NCBI GenBank assembly: GCA_003560975.1
Contig: PWJA01000002.1
Location: 1-34,806, forward strand
Source: Gammaproteobacteria bacterium
GTDB taxonomy: Bacteria; Pseudomonadota; Gammaproteobacteria; Xanthomonadales; Wenzhouxiangellaceae
Length of the DNA: 34,806 bases
Direction of reading: 5' to 3'
The notes below the pieces were generated by a model. It saw only the letters and a program-made list of their open reading frames with translations, ran no database searches and had not been told where the DNA came from. Below are positions 14,004-22,544 of this stretch, one piece after another. The stretch's first letter is position 1, and the number at the start of each line of letters is the position of its first letter. A program made the translations under genes and the position numbers.

Positions 14004-16754
14004 ATGCCGCGAGCCCTCTTTTGGCGCTGCCTGCTTGTGGTCGTCCTCGGCGCGATCCTGTCCACCGCCAGCCTGGCCGAAACCAGCCGCAGCCACCATG
14101 TCACCACGGTCGAAGGCATCAGCGAGTATCGCCTCGACAACGGTCTGCGCGTCCTCCTGATGCCGGATGAGAGTCGGCCGACGGCGACCATCAACATCAC
14201 GTATTTCGTCGGCTCCAAGCACGAGAGTTACGGCGAGACCGGCATGGCGCATCTGCTCGAGCACATGCTGTTCTACGGCACGCCCGATCACCAGGACATC
14301 AAGGCCGAGATCTCCGAGCGCGGGGGATTCGCCAACGGCACGACCTGGTACGAGCGCACCAACTACTTCCAGACCTTGCCGGCCGGCGAGGAGAACCTGG
14401 AGTGGGCGATCCGCATGGAAGCCGACCGCATGGTCAATTCGATCATCGATGCCGACGATCTGGCCTCGGAAATGACCGTGGTGCGCAACGAGTTCGAGAT
14501 GGGCGAGACCAATCCGGTCAGCGTTCTGATGCAGCGAACCATGGCCACGGCCTATCTCTGGCACGGATACGGGCGCTCGACCATCGGCGCGCGCTCCGAT
14601 ATCGAAAACGTGCCGATCGAGCGGCTGCACTCGTTCTACCGCCGCTATTACCAGCCCGACAATGCCGTCCTGATTCTGTCCGGCAATGTCGATCCCGAGC
14701 GATCACTGGCCCTGGTCGAGCGCTACTTCGGCGCCATTCCAGCGCCCGAGCGGAGCGGCGATATGCTGCTCTGGCCGACCTATACCCGCGACCCCGTCCA
14801 GGACGGCGAACGAAGCATCACCGTGCGCCGCTCCGGCACGGTGCGGGCGCTGCTGGCGGCCTTCCACGTCCCGGCCGCCGCCCATGAGGACTTCGCCGCA
14901 GTCGAAGTCCTGGCCCATTTGCTCGGCGACATGCCCTCCGGGAGGCTGTATGACAGCCTGGTCGACACCGAACTGGCCACTCAGGTTGCCGCCTTCAGCC
15001 TGCGCCTGCCCGAGCCTTCCCTGCTGATGCTGTTTGCCCAGACCCGCGACGGGCAGGATCTCGATGAGCTCGAAGCCGCCCTGCTCGACACGCTGGCAGA
15101 ACTGGCCGAACGCCCGCCCAGCGAGCAAGAAGTACAGCGGGCCGTCAATGCCCTGACCCGCAACATGGAGCAAACGCTCAACGACAGCGGCCGGGTCGGC
15201 ATCCAGCTGAGCGAGTGGGCAGCAGCCGGCGACTGGCGGCTGTTGTTCCTGCATCGCGACCGGCTCGAACAGGTCACGGTCGATGACGTCATCCGCGTGG
15301 CCGATCACTACCTGCGCAGCAACAACCGCACCGTCGGTCGATTCATTCCCGAAAGCCGGCCGCGGCGCGCGGAAATTCCCGAAGCGCCTGAACTGGCGAC
15401 CCTGCTGGCCGATTACACCGGCCGCGAGGATCGGGCTGCCGGCGAAGCCTTCGATCCCAGTCCCGAAAACATCGAGCAGCGCCTGATCCGCTTCGAACTG
15501 GCCAACGGCACGCGCGTGGCGCTGCTGCCCAAGCAGACCCGCGGCGAGCGCGTGTTCGGCCAGATCAACATGCGCACCGGCTCGCTGGACTCCCTGCGCG
15601 GTTTGGGCAACGTCCCGTCAACCACCGGCAGCATGCTGACCCGGGGGAGCGAAAAGTACACCCGCCAGGAAATTCGCGATCGCATCGACGAACTGCGTTC
15701 TTCGCTGAGCATCGGCGGATCGAGCCAGGTCAACGCGCGCCTGGAGACCCAGCGCGACCAGCTGCTGGCGCTGCTGGAACTGACCGAGGAGATACTCCGG
15801 CGCCCGACGTTCCCCGAACGCGAGCTGCTCGAACTGAAGCGTCAGTCCCTGACCGGCCTGGATCAGCAGCGCGATGACCCGGGCAGCGTCGCCAGCCAGC
15901 TGCTGGGGCGCCATTTCAACGTGGTCGAGCCCGACCACCCGGACTACGTGCCTGACTGGGACGAGCGCGCCGCGCGCATCGAAGCCGTCGAGCGCGAGCA
16001 GCTGATCGCCTTCCACGCCAGCCACTACGGCTTCGGGCCGGCCGCAACGATCAGCCTGATCGGCGACTTCGACCCCGACGAACTACGTGCCGCGCTGGAA
16101 CGTCATTTTGGCGAATGGGAAGCGGAAGCGCCGTTCGAGCGCATCGCGCGCCGAATCGAACCGATCGAGCCCGGCCAGCTCAGCGCCCAGCTCGACGACA
16201 AGGCCAACGCCGTTCTGATCGGCCGCTTCCCGTTTCCGATGCGCGACAGCCACCCCGACTACCCGGCGCTCAACCTCGCCGGCCATCTCATTGGCGGCGG
16301 CTTCCTGAGCTCGCGCCTGGCCAGCCGGATTCGCGATGACGAGGGCTTGAGCTACGGCGTCGGCGGCAATTTCAGCGCCCACCCGATTGATGAAATCGGC
16401 GGTTTCCAGGCCTTCGCCATGTTCGCCCCTGAAAACCGCGAACGCCTGGTCGAAGTGCTGTTCGAGGAACTGAACCGGGTCATCGACGAAGGTTTCGATC
16501 CCGACGAAGTCGACGTCGGCCGACGCGGCCTGCTGCAGCAACGCGAACTGCAGCGCAGCAACGACGCCAGCCTGGTCGGCACGCTCAACTCCAACCTCTA
16601 TCTCGAGCGCGACATGTTCCACCAGCAGCGCTTCGAGGAAGCGCTTCAGGCCTTGAGCAGCGACGAGATCAATGCCGCGGTTCGCCGCCACTTCGATCCC
16701 GCGCGCATCAGCTATGGCGTGGCGGGCGACTTCGAGCAGAATGAAAAGGACTGA
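14004..16754 (+). CDS. Exported M16-family zinc metallopeptidase (pitrilysin-like)
   Basis: This 916-residue protein begins with a signal peptide (hydrophobic [21 protein letters not shown], cleaved near residue 25). It is made of two tandem M16 halves. The N-terminal half carries the inverted zinc motif HLLEH (H83, E86, H87), and the third ligand is E163 in [10 protein letters not shown], about 80 residues on as in pitrilysin. The second half (about 490-916) lacks HXXEH and has the substrate-binding R/Y region [20 protein letters not shown]. This active/inactive arrangement is typical of bacterial M16 peptidases that degrade peptides in the periplasm. GGAG lies about 11 nt before the ATG. 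It stands alone after the msr pair. The substrate is unknown. Confidence 0.92.
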   Translation: MPRALFWRCLLVVVLGAILSTASLAETSRSHHVTTVEGISEYRLDNGLRVLLMPDESRPTATINITYFVGSKHESYGETGMAHLLEHMLFYGTPDHQDIKAEISERGGFANGTTWYERTNYFQTLPAGEENLEWAIRMEADRMVNSIIDADDLASEMTVVRNEFEMGETNPVSVLMQRTMATAYLWHGYGRSTIGARSDIENVPIERLHSFYRRYYQPDNAVLILSGNVDPERSLALVERYFGAIPAPERSGDMLLWPTYTRDPVQDGERSITVRRSGTVRALLAAFHVPAAAHEDFAAVEVLAHLLGDMPSGRLYDSLVDTELATQVAAFSLRLPEPSLLMLFAQTRDGQDLDELEAALLDTLAELAERPPSEQEVQRAVNALTRNMEQTLNDSGRVGIQLSEWAAAGDWRLLFLHRDRLEQVTVDDVIRVADHYLRSNNRTVGRFIPESRPRRAEIPEAPELATLLADYTGREDRAAGEAFDPSPENIEQRLIRFELANGTRVALLPKQTRGERVFGQINMRTGSLDSLRGLGNVPSTTGSMLTRGSEKYTRQEIRDRIDELRSSLSIGGSSQVNARLETQRDQLLALLELTEEILRRPTFPERELLELKRQSLTGLDQQRDDPGSVASQLLGRHFNVVEPDHPDYVPDWDERAARIEAVEREQLIAFHASHYGFGPAATISLIGDFDPDELRAALERHFGEWEAEAPFERIARRIEPIEPGQLSAQLDDKANAVLIGRFPFPMRDSHPDYPALNLAGHLIGGGFLSSRLASRIRDDEGLSYGVGGNFSAHPIDEIGGFQAFAMFAPENRERLVEVLFEELNRVIDEGFDPDEVDVGRRGLLQQRELQRSNDASLVGTLNSNLYLERDMFHQQRFEEALQALSSDEINAAVRRHFDPARISYGVAGDFEQNEKD

Positions 16755-16781
16755 CCTCGTACCCCCGCGCGGACGCAGGCG

Positions 16782-16796
16782 GGCCCCGGCGGGGCC
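16782..16796. terminator. GC hairpin after the M16 peptidase gene
   Basis: GGCCCC (16782-16787), loop GGC and GGGGCC (16791-16796) form a tight 6-bp stem 28 bp after the peptidase stop. There is no T-run, so terminator function is uncertain. Confidence 0.25.
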
Positions 16797-16834
16797 GCGC
16801 TTCCGGCCGGGTGACGGGCAGGCATGATCCGGGC

Positions 16835-17140
16835 ATGATCAACCGCGCACCGTTCTGGCGCCGGCCCGGGTGGGTCGTGCTGCTGGTGTTGCTGGCCATC
16901 GCTGGCGGCGCCTGGCTTGCCCTGGATCGTCCCCTGCCCGAGTCCTGGCAAAGCCCGGGCGGGCGCCCCGAAATTCGTCTGCCGGAGTCGCTGCGGCGCA
17001 GCGACCCGGACCGGCTGTTCTGCGCGGAATCGCCCGAAACCGGCGTCTGCCGCTGCATTACATCGGCAGGGGAACGTCCCGAAGTGAGCGACGAAGAATG
17101 TCGCCGCCGCGCACGCGGTGCAGAAACCCGGGTCGAGTAG
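16835..17140 (+). CDS. Small single-pass membrane protein with cysteine-containing C-terminus, function unknown
   Basis: This 101-residue product is not recognised. An N-terminal basic stretch (NRAPFWRRPG) precedes one hydrophobic helix (VVLLVLLAIAGGAWLAL, about residues 13-30), so it is probably an inner-membrane protein with an exported tail. The tail has four cysteines in RLFCAESPETGVCRCIT and DEECRRRA, which could form disulfides or bind metal. I chose ATG 16835 over an in-frame GTG at 16811 because it begins just before the membrane segment. A minus-strand frame covers the same DNA but looks less like a protein. The gene follows the peptidase gene by 80 bp and may be a separate unit. Confidence 0.55.
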   Translation: MINRAPFWRRPGWVVLLVLLAIAGGAWLALDRPLPESWQSPGGRPEIRLPESLRRSDPDRLFCAESPETGVCRCITSAGERPEVSDEECRRRARGAETRVE

Positions 17141-17227
17141 CACGACCATTTCTTTCCCGATTACGCATCTGGCTCAGCCATTGTTGGGAATATGGGAGTC
17201 GGCCAGAGGGCTGCGTTTGCTGCGTGA

Positions 17228-18034
17228 TCAGGATTTCTTTTCGAACCAGGCCGGGTCGGGCCGAGCGCAGACTATGAAGTGCGGGTTGAGTACGGATTCG
17301 CGCGCGTTGTAGCGCAGGGGCTCGCCGGTTTCGGCGTCGAGCACCTGACCGCCGGCCTCTTCCACGACCGCCTGAGCGGCGCAGGTGTCCCACTCGCTGG
17401 TCGGCCCCAGGCGGGGATAGACGTCGGCGCTGCCGTCTGCCACCAGGCAGAGTTTCAGCGACGACCCCATCGCGACCATTTCCGCCTCACCCAGCCTGGC
17501 CACGAAAGCGTCGACTTCCGGGGTGCCGTGGGAGCGGCTGCCGACGACCTTCCAGGGCCGATCGGCCGGCTTTTCGGCCACGTGCAGCCGATCCATGACC
17601 CCACCACCGATCTGGCGCCAGGCCCCTTCGTGGCGGGCAGCGAAGTACCATTTCTGCAGGGCCGGGGCGAAAACCACGCCCAGAATGGGCTTGTGATCGC
17701 GCACCAGGGCCACGTTGACGGTGAACTCGTCGTTGCGCTTGAGAAACTCCTTGGTCCCGTCCAGCGGATCGACCACCCAGCACTGCTCCCAGTGCTTGCG
17801 ATCATGCCACGGCGCCTGTTTCGACTCCTCGGAAAGAATGGGTATGGCCGGGGTCAACTCACGCAAACGCGCCACCAGCAGCTTGTTGGCCGCCACGTCC
17901 GCGGCGGTCAGGGGGCTGTGGTCCTCCTTGTGCCGCGTATCGAAGCGATCCGGATCGCTGTAAATGCGCAGAATTTCCGCGCCGGCTTCGGCGACGGCGC
18001 CACGGACTTTCTCGAGTGTCTTTCTGAGATCCAT
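17228..18034 (-). CDS. cysQ: 3'(2'),5'-bisphosphate nucleotidase (CysQ)
   Basis: The enzyme removes the 3'-phosphate from 3'-phosphoadenosine 5'-phosphate, a by-product of sulfate assimilation, and belongs to the lithium-sensitive inositol monophosphatase fold. The metal-binding motifs are ILSEES (E69, E70), WVVDPLDGTKEF (D89, D92) and SEWDTCAAQAVVEEAGG. The length of 268 residues is close to CysQ (246 in E. coli). The start at 18034 is set by AAGGAG 8 nt upstream and by family alignment, although the frame stays open further upstream. A close alternative is a general inositol-phosphatase, but the DGTKEFLKRNDEFTVNVAL block favours CysQ. It lies 64 bp downstream of the hemerythrin genes on the same strand. 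Confidence 0.92.
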   Translation of the reverse strand: MDLRKTLEKVRGAVAEAGAEILRIYSDPDRFDTRHKEDHSPLTAADVAANKLLVARLRELTPAIPILSEESKQAPWHDRKHWEQCWVVDPLDGTKEFLKRNDEFTVNVALVRDHKPILGVVFAPALQKWYFAARHEGAWRQIGGGVMDRLHVAEKPADRPWKVVGSRSHGTPEVDAFVARLGEAEMVAMGSSLKLCLVADGSADVYPRLGPTSEWDTCAAQAVVEEAGGQVLDAETGEPLRYNARESVLNPHFIVCARPDPAWFEKKS

Positions 18035-18054
18035 TGTTCTGACTCCTTCGTTCT

Positions 18055-18068
18055 GGCAGTCGGCAGTC
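18055..18068 (-). repeat. Two-copy 7-bp repeat upstream of cysQ
   Basis: GGCAGTC occurs twice in tandem on the plus strand, which is GACTGCC twice in the cysQ sense strand, about 20 bp upstream of the start codon. It may be a short member of the 7-bp-period arrays, or chance. Confidence 0.3.
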
Positions 18069-18098
18069 GCCGGCTCATCCTGCGGCGAGCGCCAAATA

Positions 18099-18551
18099 CT
18101 ACTGGCTTTCTCCGAATTTCCGCCGCAGCCGCCCCAACCAGGTGGCGTGCGCTTCCGGTTCATTGAGCTGTTGATCACGGATGTAGGGGGCATAGCTGCC
18201 ATCGTCTTCGGCAATGTGCTCATACAGCCAGCTGGTGAGCAGCACGAGTACTTCATCGGCAATGTCTTCGCCATGCGCGTGGCGCTCGCCGAAGGCTTCG
18301 ATCCGGGCCCGGAACGCATCATGGGTTCGCTTGTGCTCTTCCAGCCCGGAATAACCGGCTTCTTCCATCATCGCCTCTTCGAATTCGAAATGCGAGAGCG
18401 TGTAGTCCAGCAATTCGCCCAGGGTCTCGGCAACGCCTTGCTGGGTGCGGGCCTGGTGCAGGTCGTTGATGTAGCCGATGATGCGCCGATGCTGCCCATC
18501 AATGACCGGAATGCCGGTGCTCAACTTGTCGGTCCAGTCGATCCGGGGCAT
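18099..18551 (-). CDS. Bacteriohemerythrin (copy 1)
   Basis: This is a 150-residue single-domain hemerythrin that binds O2 at a di-iron site. The iron ligands can be read directly: H21 (IDGQH), H54 and E58 (SHFEFEE), H73 and H77 (EEHKRTHDAF), H112 and D117 (EHIAEDD). All are present, so it should bind iron. After the four-helix bundle the protein ends in a Trp- and Arg-rich tail (ATWLGRLRRKFGESQ). GAGGTG is 5 nt from the ATG. A second hemerythrin gene lies 9 bp upstream on the same strand, so the two form a tandem, probably co-transcribed pair. Likely roles are oxygen storage, delivery to oxygenases or respiration, or sensing; none can be chosen from sequence. Confidence 0.93.
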   Translation of the reverse strand: MPRIDWTDKLSTGIPVIDGQHRRIIGYINDLHQARTQQGVAETLGELLDYTLSHFEFEEAMMEEAGYSGLEEHKRTHDAFRARIEAFGERHAHGEDIADEVLVLLTSWLYEHIAEDDGSYAPYIRDQQLNEPEAHATWLGRLRRKFGESQ

Positions 18552-18560
18552 GGCTACACC

Positions 18561-19025
18561 TCAGCGTGAACGGAAGAATCGGCTCAAACGACGTGTCAAC
18601 CAGCCGGACTCCGGTTTGCGTTCGGCCCCACCCATGTTGGCCCGAACGGTCTCCGCGTAATCGTTGTCGTCGTTTTGAATGTGGTTGATCAACCAGGTCT
18701 GCAGGGTCTTCTGCAGTTCCGGAGCGATATCCTCGCCGTCGGCGAATCGCTGCTGATAGTCGGCCACGCGCTTGGTAAAGACCTCGTGGACGCGGCGGTG
18801 CGCGTTGAGAAAACGATAGCCGGCATCTTCCATCAGGCTCTCTTCAAAGGCGAAGTGCGACAGCGTGTAATCGACCAGTTGATCGAGCACCTGACGCACC
18901 CGAGCCCGATCCCCGCCTGCGATTGCATCGTCGAGGGCATTGATGTAGTCGACGATCCGACGATGCTGCTTGTCGATGACCTCGATATTGGTGTCGAGCT
19001 CGCGTGTCCAGACGATATGAGCCAT
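18561..19025 (-). CDS. Bacteriohemerythrin (copy 2)
   Basis: This is a 154-residue hemerythrin, a paralogue of its neighbour. The ligands are H21 (IDKQH), H57 and E61 (SHFAFEE), H76 and H80 (NAHRRVHEVF), H115 and D120 (NHIQNDD), all conserved. The two copies share the same layout but clearly differ in sequence, so the duplication is not recent. The tail (ESGWLTRRLSRFFRSR) is longer and more basic than in copy 1 and could form an amphipathic helix. GGGA lies 6 nt from the ATG at 19025. This gene is first in the pair; 98 bp separate it from the stop of queE on the same strand, with no obvious terminator. Confidence 0.93.
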   Translation of the reverse strand: MAHIVWTRELDTNIEVIDKQHRRIVDYINALDDAIAGGDRARVRQVLDQLVDYTLSHFAFEESLMEDAGYRFLNAHRRVHEVFTKRVADYQQRFADGEDIAPELQKTLQTWLINHIQNDDNDYAETVRANMGGAERKPESGWLTRRLSRFFRSR

Positions 19026-19123
19026 GTTCGTTCCCTGTCCCGCCGGGGCGCTGACGGCTCACGCCCGCCTCATCGAATACCGTCATTCAAAGGATACCAG
19101 AGCCCCGGCGACAAGACCGGAAT

Positions 19124-19771
19124 TCAGTGTCCCGGTCGGTCTCCCCACAGGTACTTGTGAAGCTGTAGCTGAAGCCGCGCCGAGGCGCCAGACTCCAGCA
19201 GCCACTCGGCCAGGATCCGCGGCTCCAGTTCACCCCAGACCGGCGAGAGCAGCACCGGCCAGCGCTGGAGTTCGTGTTGCTCGATCCGGGCCAGGGCCCA
19301 GTCGAAATCGGCGCGGTCGGCCAACACGAGCTTGATCTGGTCGCGCGGCCCCAGGTGGTCCAGGTTGCTCCACTGGTTGCGCCCGACTTCGCCCGATCCC
19401 GGTGCCTTGAAATCGACCACCTTGATCACGCGCGAGTCCACCGCCGACACATCCAGGGCGCCGCTGGTTTCCAGGGAAACGATCAGGTCCTGATCACACA
19501 GAAAGCAAAGCAGATCCAGACAGCGTTTCTGGGCCAGGGGCTCGCCGCCGGTGACGCACACGCGCCGGTGACCGATTGTCTGGATGGCGGCGTGGATTTC
19601 GTCGAAGGACTGCCACTGCCCTCCGTGGAACGAATACGGGGTGTCACACCAGCGGCAGCGCAGCGGGCAGCCGGTCAGCCGAACGAAGACGGTCGGCCAG
19701 CCGACCAGGTCGGATTCACCCTGAATGGAACCGAAGATCTCGGTGATTTTCAGGCGGGTTTCCGTAGTCAG
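19124..19771 (-). CDS. queE: 7-carboxy-7-deazaguanine synthase, probable CTG start
   Basis: This radical-SAM enzyme makes the deazapurine core for queuosine. The N-terminus KITEIFGSIQGES matches QueE families. The cluster motif is GCPLRCRWCD (CX3CX2C, with C35, C39 and C42), followed by CVTGGEPLAQ. From a CTG at 19771 the product is 215 residues, the usual QueE length, and would begin Met-Thr-Thr-Glu-Thr-Arg-Leu-Lys. No ATG, GTG or TTG lies in frame between the ybgF stop and the conserved core. The next one upstream (19894) would add 41 unrelated residues and overlap ybgF by 115 nt. A modest AGG block is about 10 nt before the CTG. The gene closes the tol-pal cluster, 8 bp after ybgF; queC is absent. 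Confidence 0.9.
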   Translation of the reverse strand: MTTETRLKITEIFGSIQGESDLVGWPTVFVRLTGCPLRCRWCDTPYSFHGGQWQSFDEIHAAIQTIGHRRVCVTGGEPLAQKRCLDLLCFLCDQDLIVSLETSGALDVSAVDSRVIKVVDFKAPGSGEVGRNQWSNLDHLGPRDQIKLVLADRADFDWALARIEQHELQRWPVLLSPVWGELEPRILAEWLLESGASARLQLQLHKYLWGDRPGH

Positions 19772-19779
19772 ATTCTTGC

Positions 19780-20625
19780 CTAAAAGTGACCGGCCAGGCG
19801 CATGTCGCGCAAGCGGCTCTCGGCCAGACGCGCCAGGGTGGTGCCCGGGTGCTGGCTGCGAACCTGTTCCAGGGCGGCGCGCGCCTCGTTCCATTGCCTC
19901 AACTCGAAGTGGCTGAAGCCAACTTTCAACAGGGCATCGCCTTCCTTGTTGCTGCCAGGATAACGATCGCGAAGCTGGTTGAAAAACGCCAGCGCCGTCT
20001 CGAAATCGCGCGTCACGTAGTAGGTCTCGGCCAGCCAGTACAGCGCGTTGGGCGCATAGCCGGACTCGGGATACCGGTCGAGAAACTCCGAAAAGCCTTC
20101 GGCGGCATCGGCGAAGCGCTGCTCGCGCAGCGCGCGAAAGGCCCGGTCGTAGGCGGCCTGTTCGTCCTCCGTCGGGGTGCCGAGATCGCGCGGTGCGGTA
20201 GTAACGCTCGAGGCCAACGGGGTGATCTCGGCCTCTACATCCACCGGGGGGCTGACTTCCGGGACATCCACTGCCGGCACGCCGGCCAGTTCCGGAGGGG
20301 TGGCCACCTGCCCGGAGTCATCGACGCCTCGTGCCGGAGCAGGACCGGTCCCGGCATCCTCGACCGACGCGTCCGGCCTGGCGCCGGTCAGGCGCTGCAG
20401 GCGCTGGTCGAGATCGAGGTATTGATCGCGCTGGCGCCGCCTGAGGTTTTCGATCTCGCGCTGCTGCGATTCAACCTGCCCGCGCAGCTCGCGCACTTCT
20501 TCCAGCAATTCCTGCAGCTGGTAGATCGTCTGACTCGGGTCCTGCGCCTGTACGGGTAGAGCGACGGCAGCAGCCAGCGCCGCTGCCGTCATCCAGCTTC
20601 GCAATTGATCGAACTCGACCCGCAT
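19780..20625 (-). CDS. ybgF: Tol-Pal system protein YbgF / cell division coordinator CpoB
   Basis: This periplasmic protein links Tol-Pal energy to peptidoglycan synthesis during constriction. It has 281 residues: a signal peptide (WMTAAALAAAVALPVQA, cleaved near 28), a trimerising coiled coil (about 33-80), a Pro/Asp/Val-rich low-complexity linker (about 85-145), then TPR repeats. The repeats read AYDRAFRALREQRFADAAEG, YWLAETYYVTRDFETALAFF and KVGFSHFELRQWNEARAALE. The ATG overlaps the pal stop by one base (TGATG), showing coupling. The linker is longer than in E. coli. The product would act with TolA in the periplasm. Confidence 0.95.
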   Translation of the reverse strand: MRVEFDQLRSWMTAAALAAAVALPVQAQDPSQTIYQLQELLEEVRELRGQVESQQREIENLRRRQRDQYLDLDQRLQRLTGARPDASVEDAGTGPAPARGVDDSGQVATPPELAGVPAVDVPEVSPPVDVEAEITPLASSVTTAPRDLGTPTEDEQAAYDRAFRALREQRFADAAEGFSEFLDRYPESGYAPNALYWLAETYYVTRDFETALAFFNQLRDRYPGSNKEGDALLKVGFSHFELRQWNEARAALEQVRSQHPGTTLARLAESRLRDMRLAGHF

Positions 20626-21149
20626 CAGCGCGCCGTGTAGACGATTTCCGTGCGTCGGTTGCGCTGCCAGCAGTCTTCGTTGCTCTCGCGGCAGACCGGA
20701 CGTTCTTCGCCGAAGCTGACGACCTCGATCTGGCGCGCCGATACGCCGGCGGCCACCAGCAGTTCCTGGACCGAGTTTCCGCGACGCTCGCCAAGACCGA
20801 GGTTGTACTCGCGCGAACCGCGTTCGTCGGTATGTCCTTCCAGGATGACCCGGGCGCTGGGGTTGGCCTGGATGTAGGTGGCGTGCGCATCGATGATCGG
20901 CCGGAACTGGGCACGAACATTGGAGCGGTCAAACTCGAAGTAAATGGTCCGCTGGCTCAGCAAGCTGTCCGGATTGTCGAGGTTGCGCGGATCGGAGAAG
21001 TCGCGCGCGTCCAGACGCTCCACTTCCACCGGAGGCGGCGGTGGCGGCGGCGGTTCGGGAGCCGGCGGCTCTTCACGGACATCCCGGGCGCAGGCGGCAA
21101 GGAGGGCAGCCAGCAGCACGAGGGCGGCAAAACGCAGTGCAGTTTTCAT
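20625..21149 (-). CDS. pal: Peptidoglycan-associated lipoprotein Pal
   Basis: This outer-membrane lipoprotein binds peptidoglycan and TolB. It has 174 residues. The lipobox LLAAC places the lipidated Cys at 20. An unusual proline run (EPPPPPPPPVEVE) follows, then the OmpA-like domain with the peptidoglycan-binding block ILEGHTDERGSREYNLGLGE and the closing NRRTEIVY. Two cysteines in RPVCRESNEDCWQ probably form a disulfide. The start at 21149 is well supported by GGGAGGT 4 nt upstream; the frame continues 12 codons further up without merit. The 39-bp gap from tolB and the one-base overlap with ybgF place it in the same transcript. Confidence 0.97.
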   Translation of the reverse strand: MKTALRFAALVLLAALLAACARDVREEPPAPEPPPPPPPPVEVERLDARDFSDPRNLDNPDSLLSQRTIYFEFDRSNVRAQFRPIIDAHATYIQANPSARVILEGHTDERGSREYNLGLGERRGNSVQELLVAAGVSARQIEVVSFGEERPVCRESNEDCWQRNRRTEIVYTAR

Positions 21150-21188
21150 GAAACCTCCCGATTCGATCGGATGATGTTGGGGCAAAGG

Positions 21189-22544
21189 TTAACGAATCAT
21201 TGGCGACCAGGCCGGTTCCCGGACATCGCCCTCACTGGCAACGAGTCTTTGCCGGATTCTGCCGTCGGCCGAGACAGCTGCAAGCACGCCCCGCCCGTTT
21301 TCCCGGGCCGCGTACAAAAGCATGCTGCCGTTCGGCGCGAAGCTCGGAGACTCGTCCAACCGGCCATCAGATAATACACGCATCCGCTCGTTTTCGCGAT
21401 CAAAAATTGCGATGCGGAAATCATTGTCACCCTCGCTGTGAACGACGGCAAGAAATCGTTCCTCAAGCCCGATCGAAACGCCGGCGTTATAGCGCCCATC
21501 GAAGGTCACCCGCTGCAAATTGCCGCCGTCGGCGTCCATCACGTGAACCTGCGGACGTCCGGCACGATCAGAGGTGAAATAGATTCGCTCACCGTCCGGC
21601 GACCACGCGGGTTCGGTGTTGATGGACCAGTGGTGCGTCAGCTGCTGCCGACGACCGTTGCTCAAGTCAATCAACCAGACATCGGGGCTGCCGCCCTGCG
21701 ACAAACTGACCGCCAGGCGCTGCCCGTCCGGCGAGAAGGCGGGGGCGCCGTTGATGCCGCGGCTGGAACTGACGATCTCGGTCTGGCCCGTGAACAGATC
21801 CTGGACGATGACGTTGGAACGCCCGGTGGCAAAGGAAACATAGGCCAGGCGGCGGCCGTCGGGCGACCAGGCCGGCGAGAGAATGGGCTGGGTGTTGCGG
21901 ACCACGGTCTGCGGGTTGAAGCCGTCGGCATCGGCAACCACGAGTTCGAACAACTCATCGTCTCCGCCGATATCGCTGACGACCACGTAGGCCATGCGCG
22001 TGGCAAAGGCCCCGGGTACGCCGATCAGCGATTCGTAGACGGCATCGGAGACCCGGTGGGCGCCGAAGCGCAGGTCGCCGGGAGAAACGGACAGCGCCTG
22101 CGACAGCAGGATTCGACCACTGTGCACATCCAGCAAGTGGTACTCGATTTCCTGGCCGATCCCGTCGGGCGAGTCAACGACGCGTCCGATCACCAGGTGA
22201 TCGACCCGGAGCAGGCGCCAGGTGCCGAAACGAACTTCCGGCGGGCGCACGGGCTGCTCGATCATCTGGGCCTCGGCCATGGGCTCGAACAGGCCCGAGC
22301 GGGCCAGGTTGGCGCTGATGATCTCGGCGACACCCGTCGCCGGCTCGGGCAGATCGGAGTCCCAGGCAAAGGGAACCACGGCAATCGGCATGGCCCCCTC
22401 GACCCCGTCGACGATCTCGATTCTGAGCTGGGCCGAGGCCAGCAGCGGGAAGGCCAGCAGGACCAGCAAGATCAGGCCGGGCAAGCCCGCCCTAACCGTC
22501 GAAGCGGAACAGGAATTCGATTTCTCGGTTGAATACACTCTCAT
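21189..22544 (-). CDS. tolB: Tol-Pal system beta-propeller protein TolB
   Basis: This periplasmic protein connects Pal to the inner-membrane Tol complex. It has 451 residues from ATG 22544: a long n-region, then the hydrophobic signal core LPGLILLVLLAFPLLASAQ (cleaved near residue 39), an N-terminal alpha/beta domain (VVPFAWDSDLP) and a six-bladed propeller. Propeller blades show as ILSPAWSPDGRRLAYVS, APAFSPDGQRLAVSLS, EPAWSPDGERIYFTSDRAG and SPSFAPNGSMLLYAA. The start lies inside the end of tolA (53-nt overlap). GAGG sits 2 nt before the ATG but 8 nt before a GTG two codons later (22538), so either may be used. The frame runs further upstream but only antisense-like through tolA. Confidence 0.95.
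   Translation of the reverse strand: MRVYSTEKSNSCSASTVRAGLPGLILLVLLAFPLLASAQLRIEIVDGVEGAMPIAVVPFAWDSDLPEPATGVAEIISANLARSGLFEPMAEAQMIEQPVRPPEVRFGTWRLLRVDHLVIGRVVDSPDGIGQEIEYHLLDVHSGRILLSQALSVSPGDLRFGAHRVSDAVYESLIGVPGAFATRMAYVVVSDIGGDDELFELVVADADGFNPQTVVRNTQPILSPAWSPDGRRLAYVSFATGRSNVIVQDLFTGQTEIVSSSRGINGAPAFSPDGQRLAVSLSQGGSPDVWLIDLSNGRRQQLTHHWSINTEPAWSPDGERIYFTSDRAGRPQVHVMDADGGNLQRVTFDGRYNAGVSIGLEERFLAVVHSEGDNDFRIAIFDRENERMRVLSDGRLDESPSFAPNGSMLLYAARENGRGVLAAVSADGRIRQRLVASEGDVREPAWSPMIR

Noticed and set aside
16712-17149. Minus-strand frame over the small membrane-protein gene
   Set aside because: The plus-strand frame has a sensible start, one membrane helix and a coherent tail. The minus frame is Pro/Arg/Ser-rich and overlaps the end of the peptidase gene.
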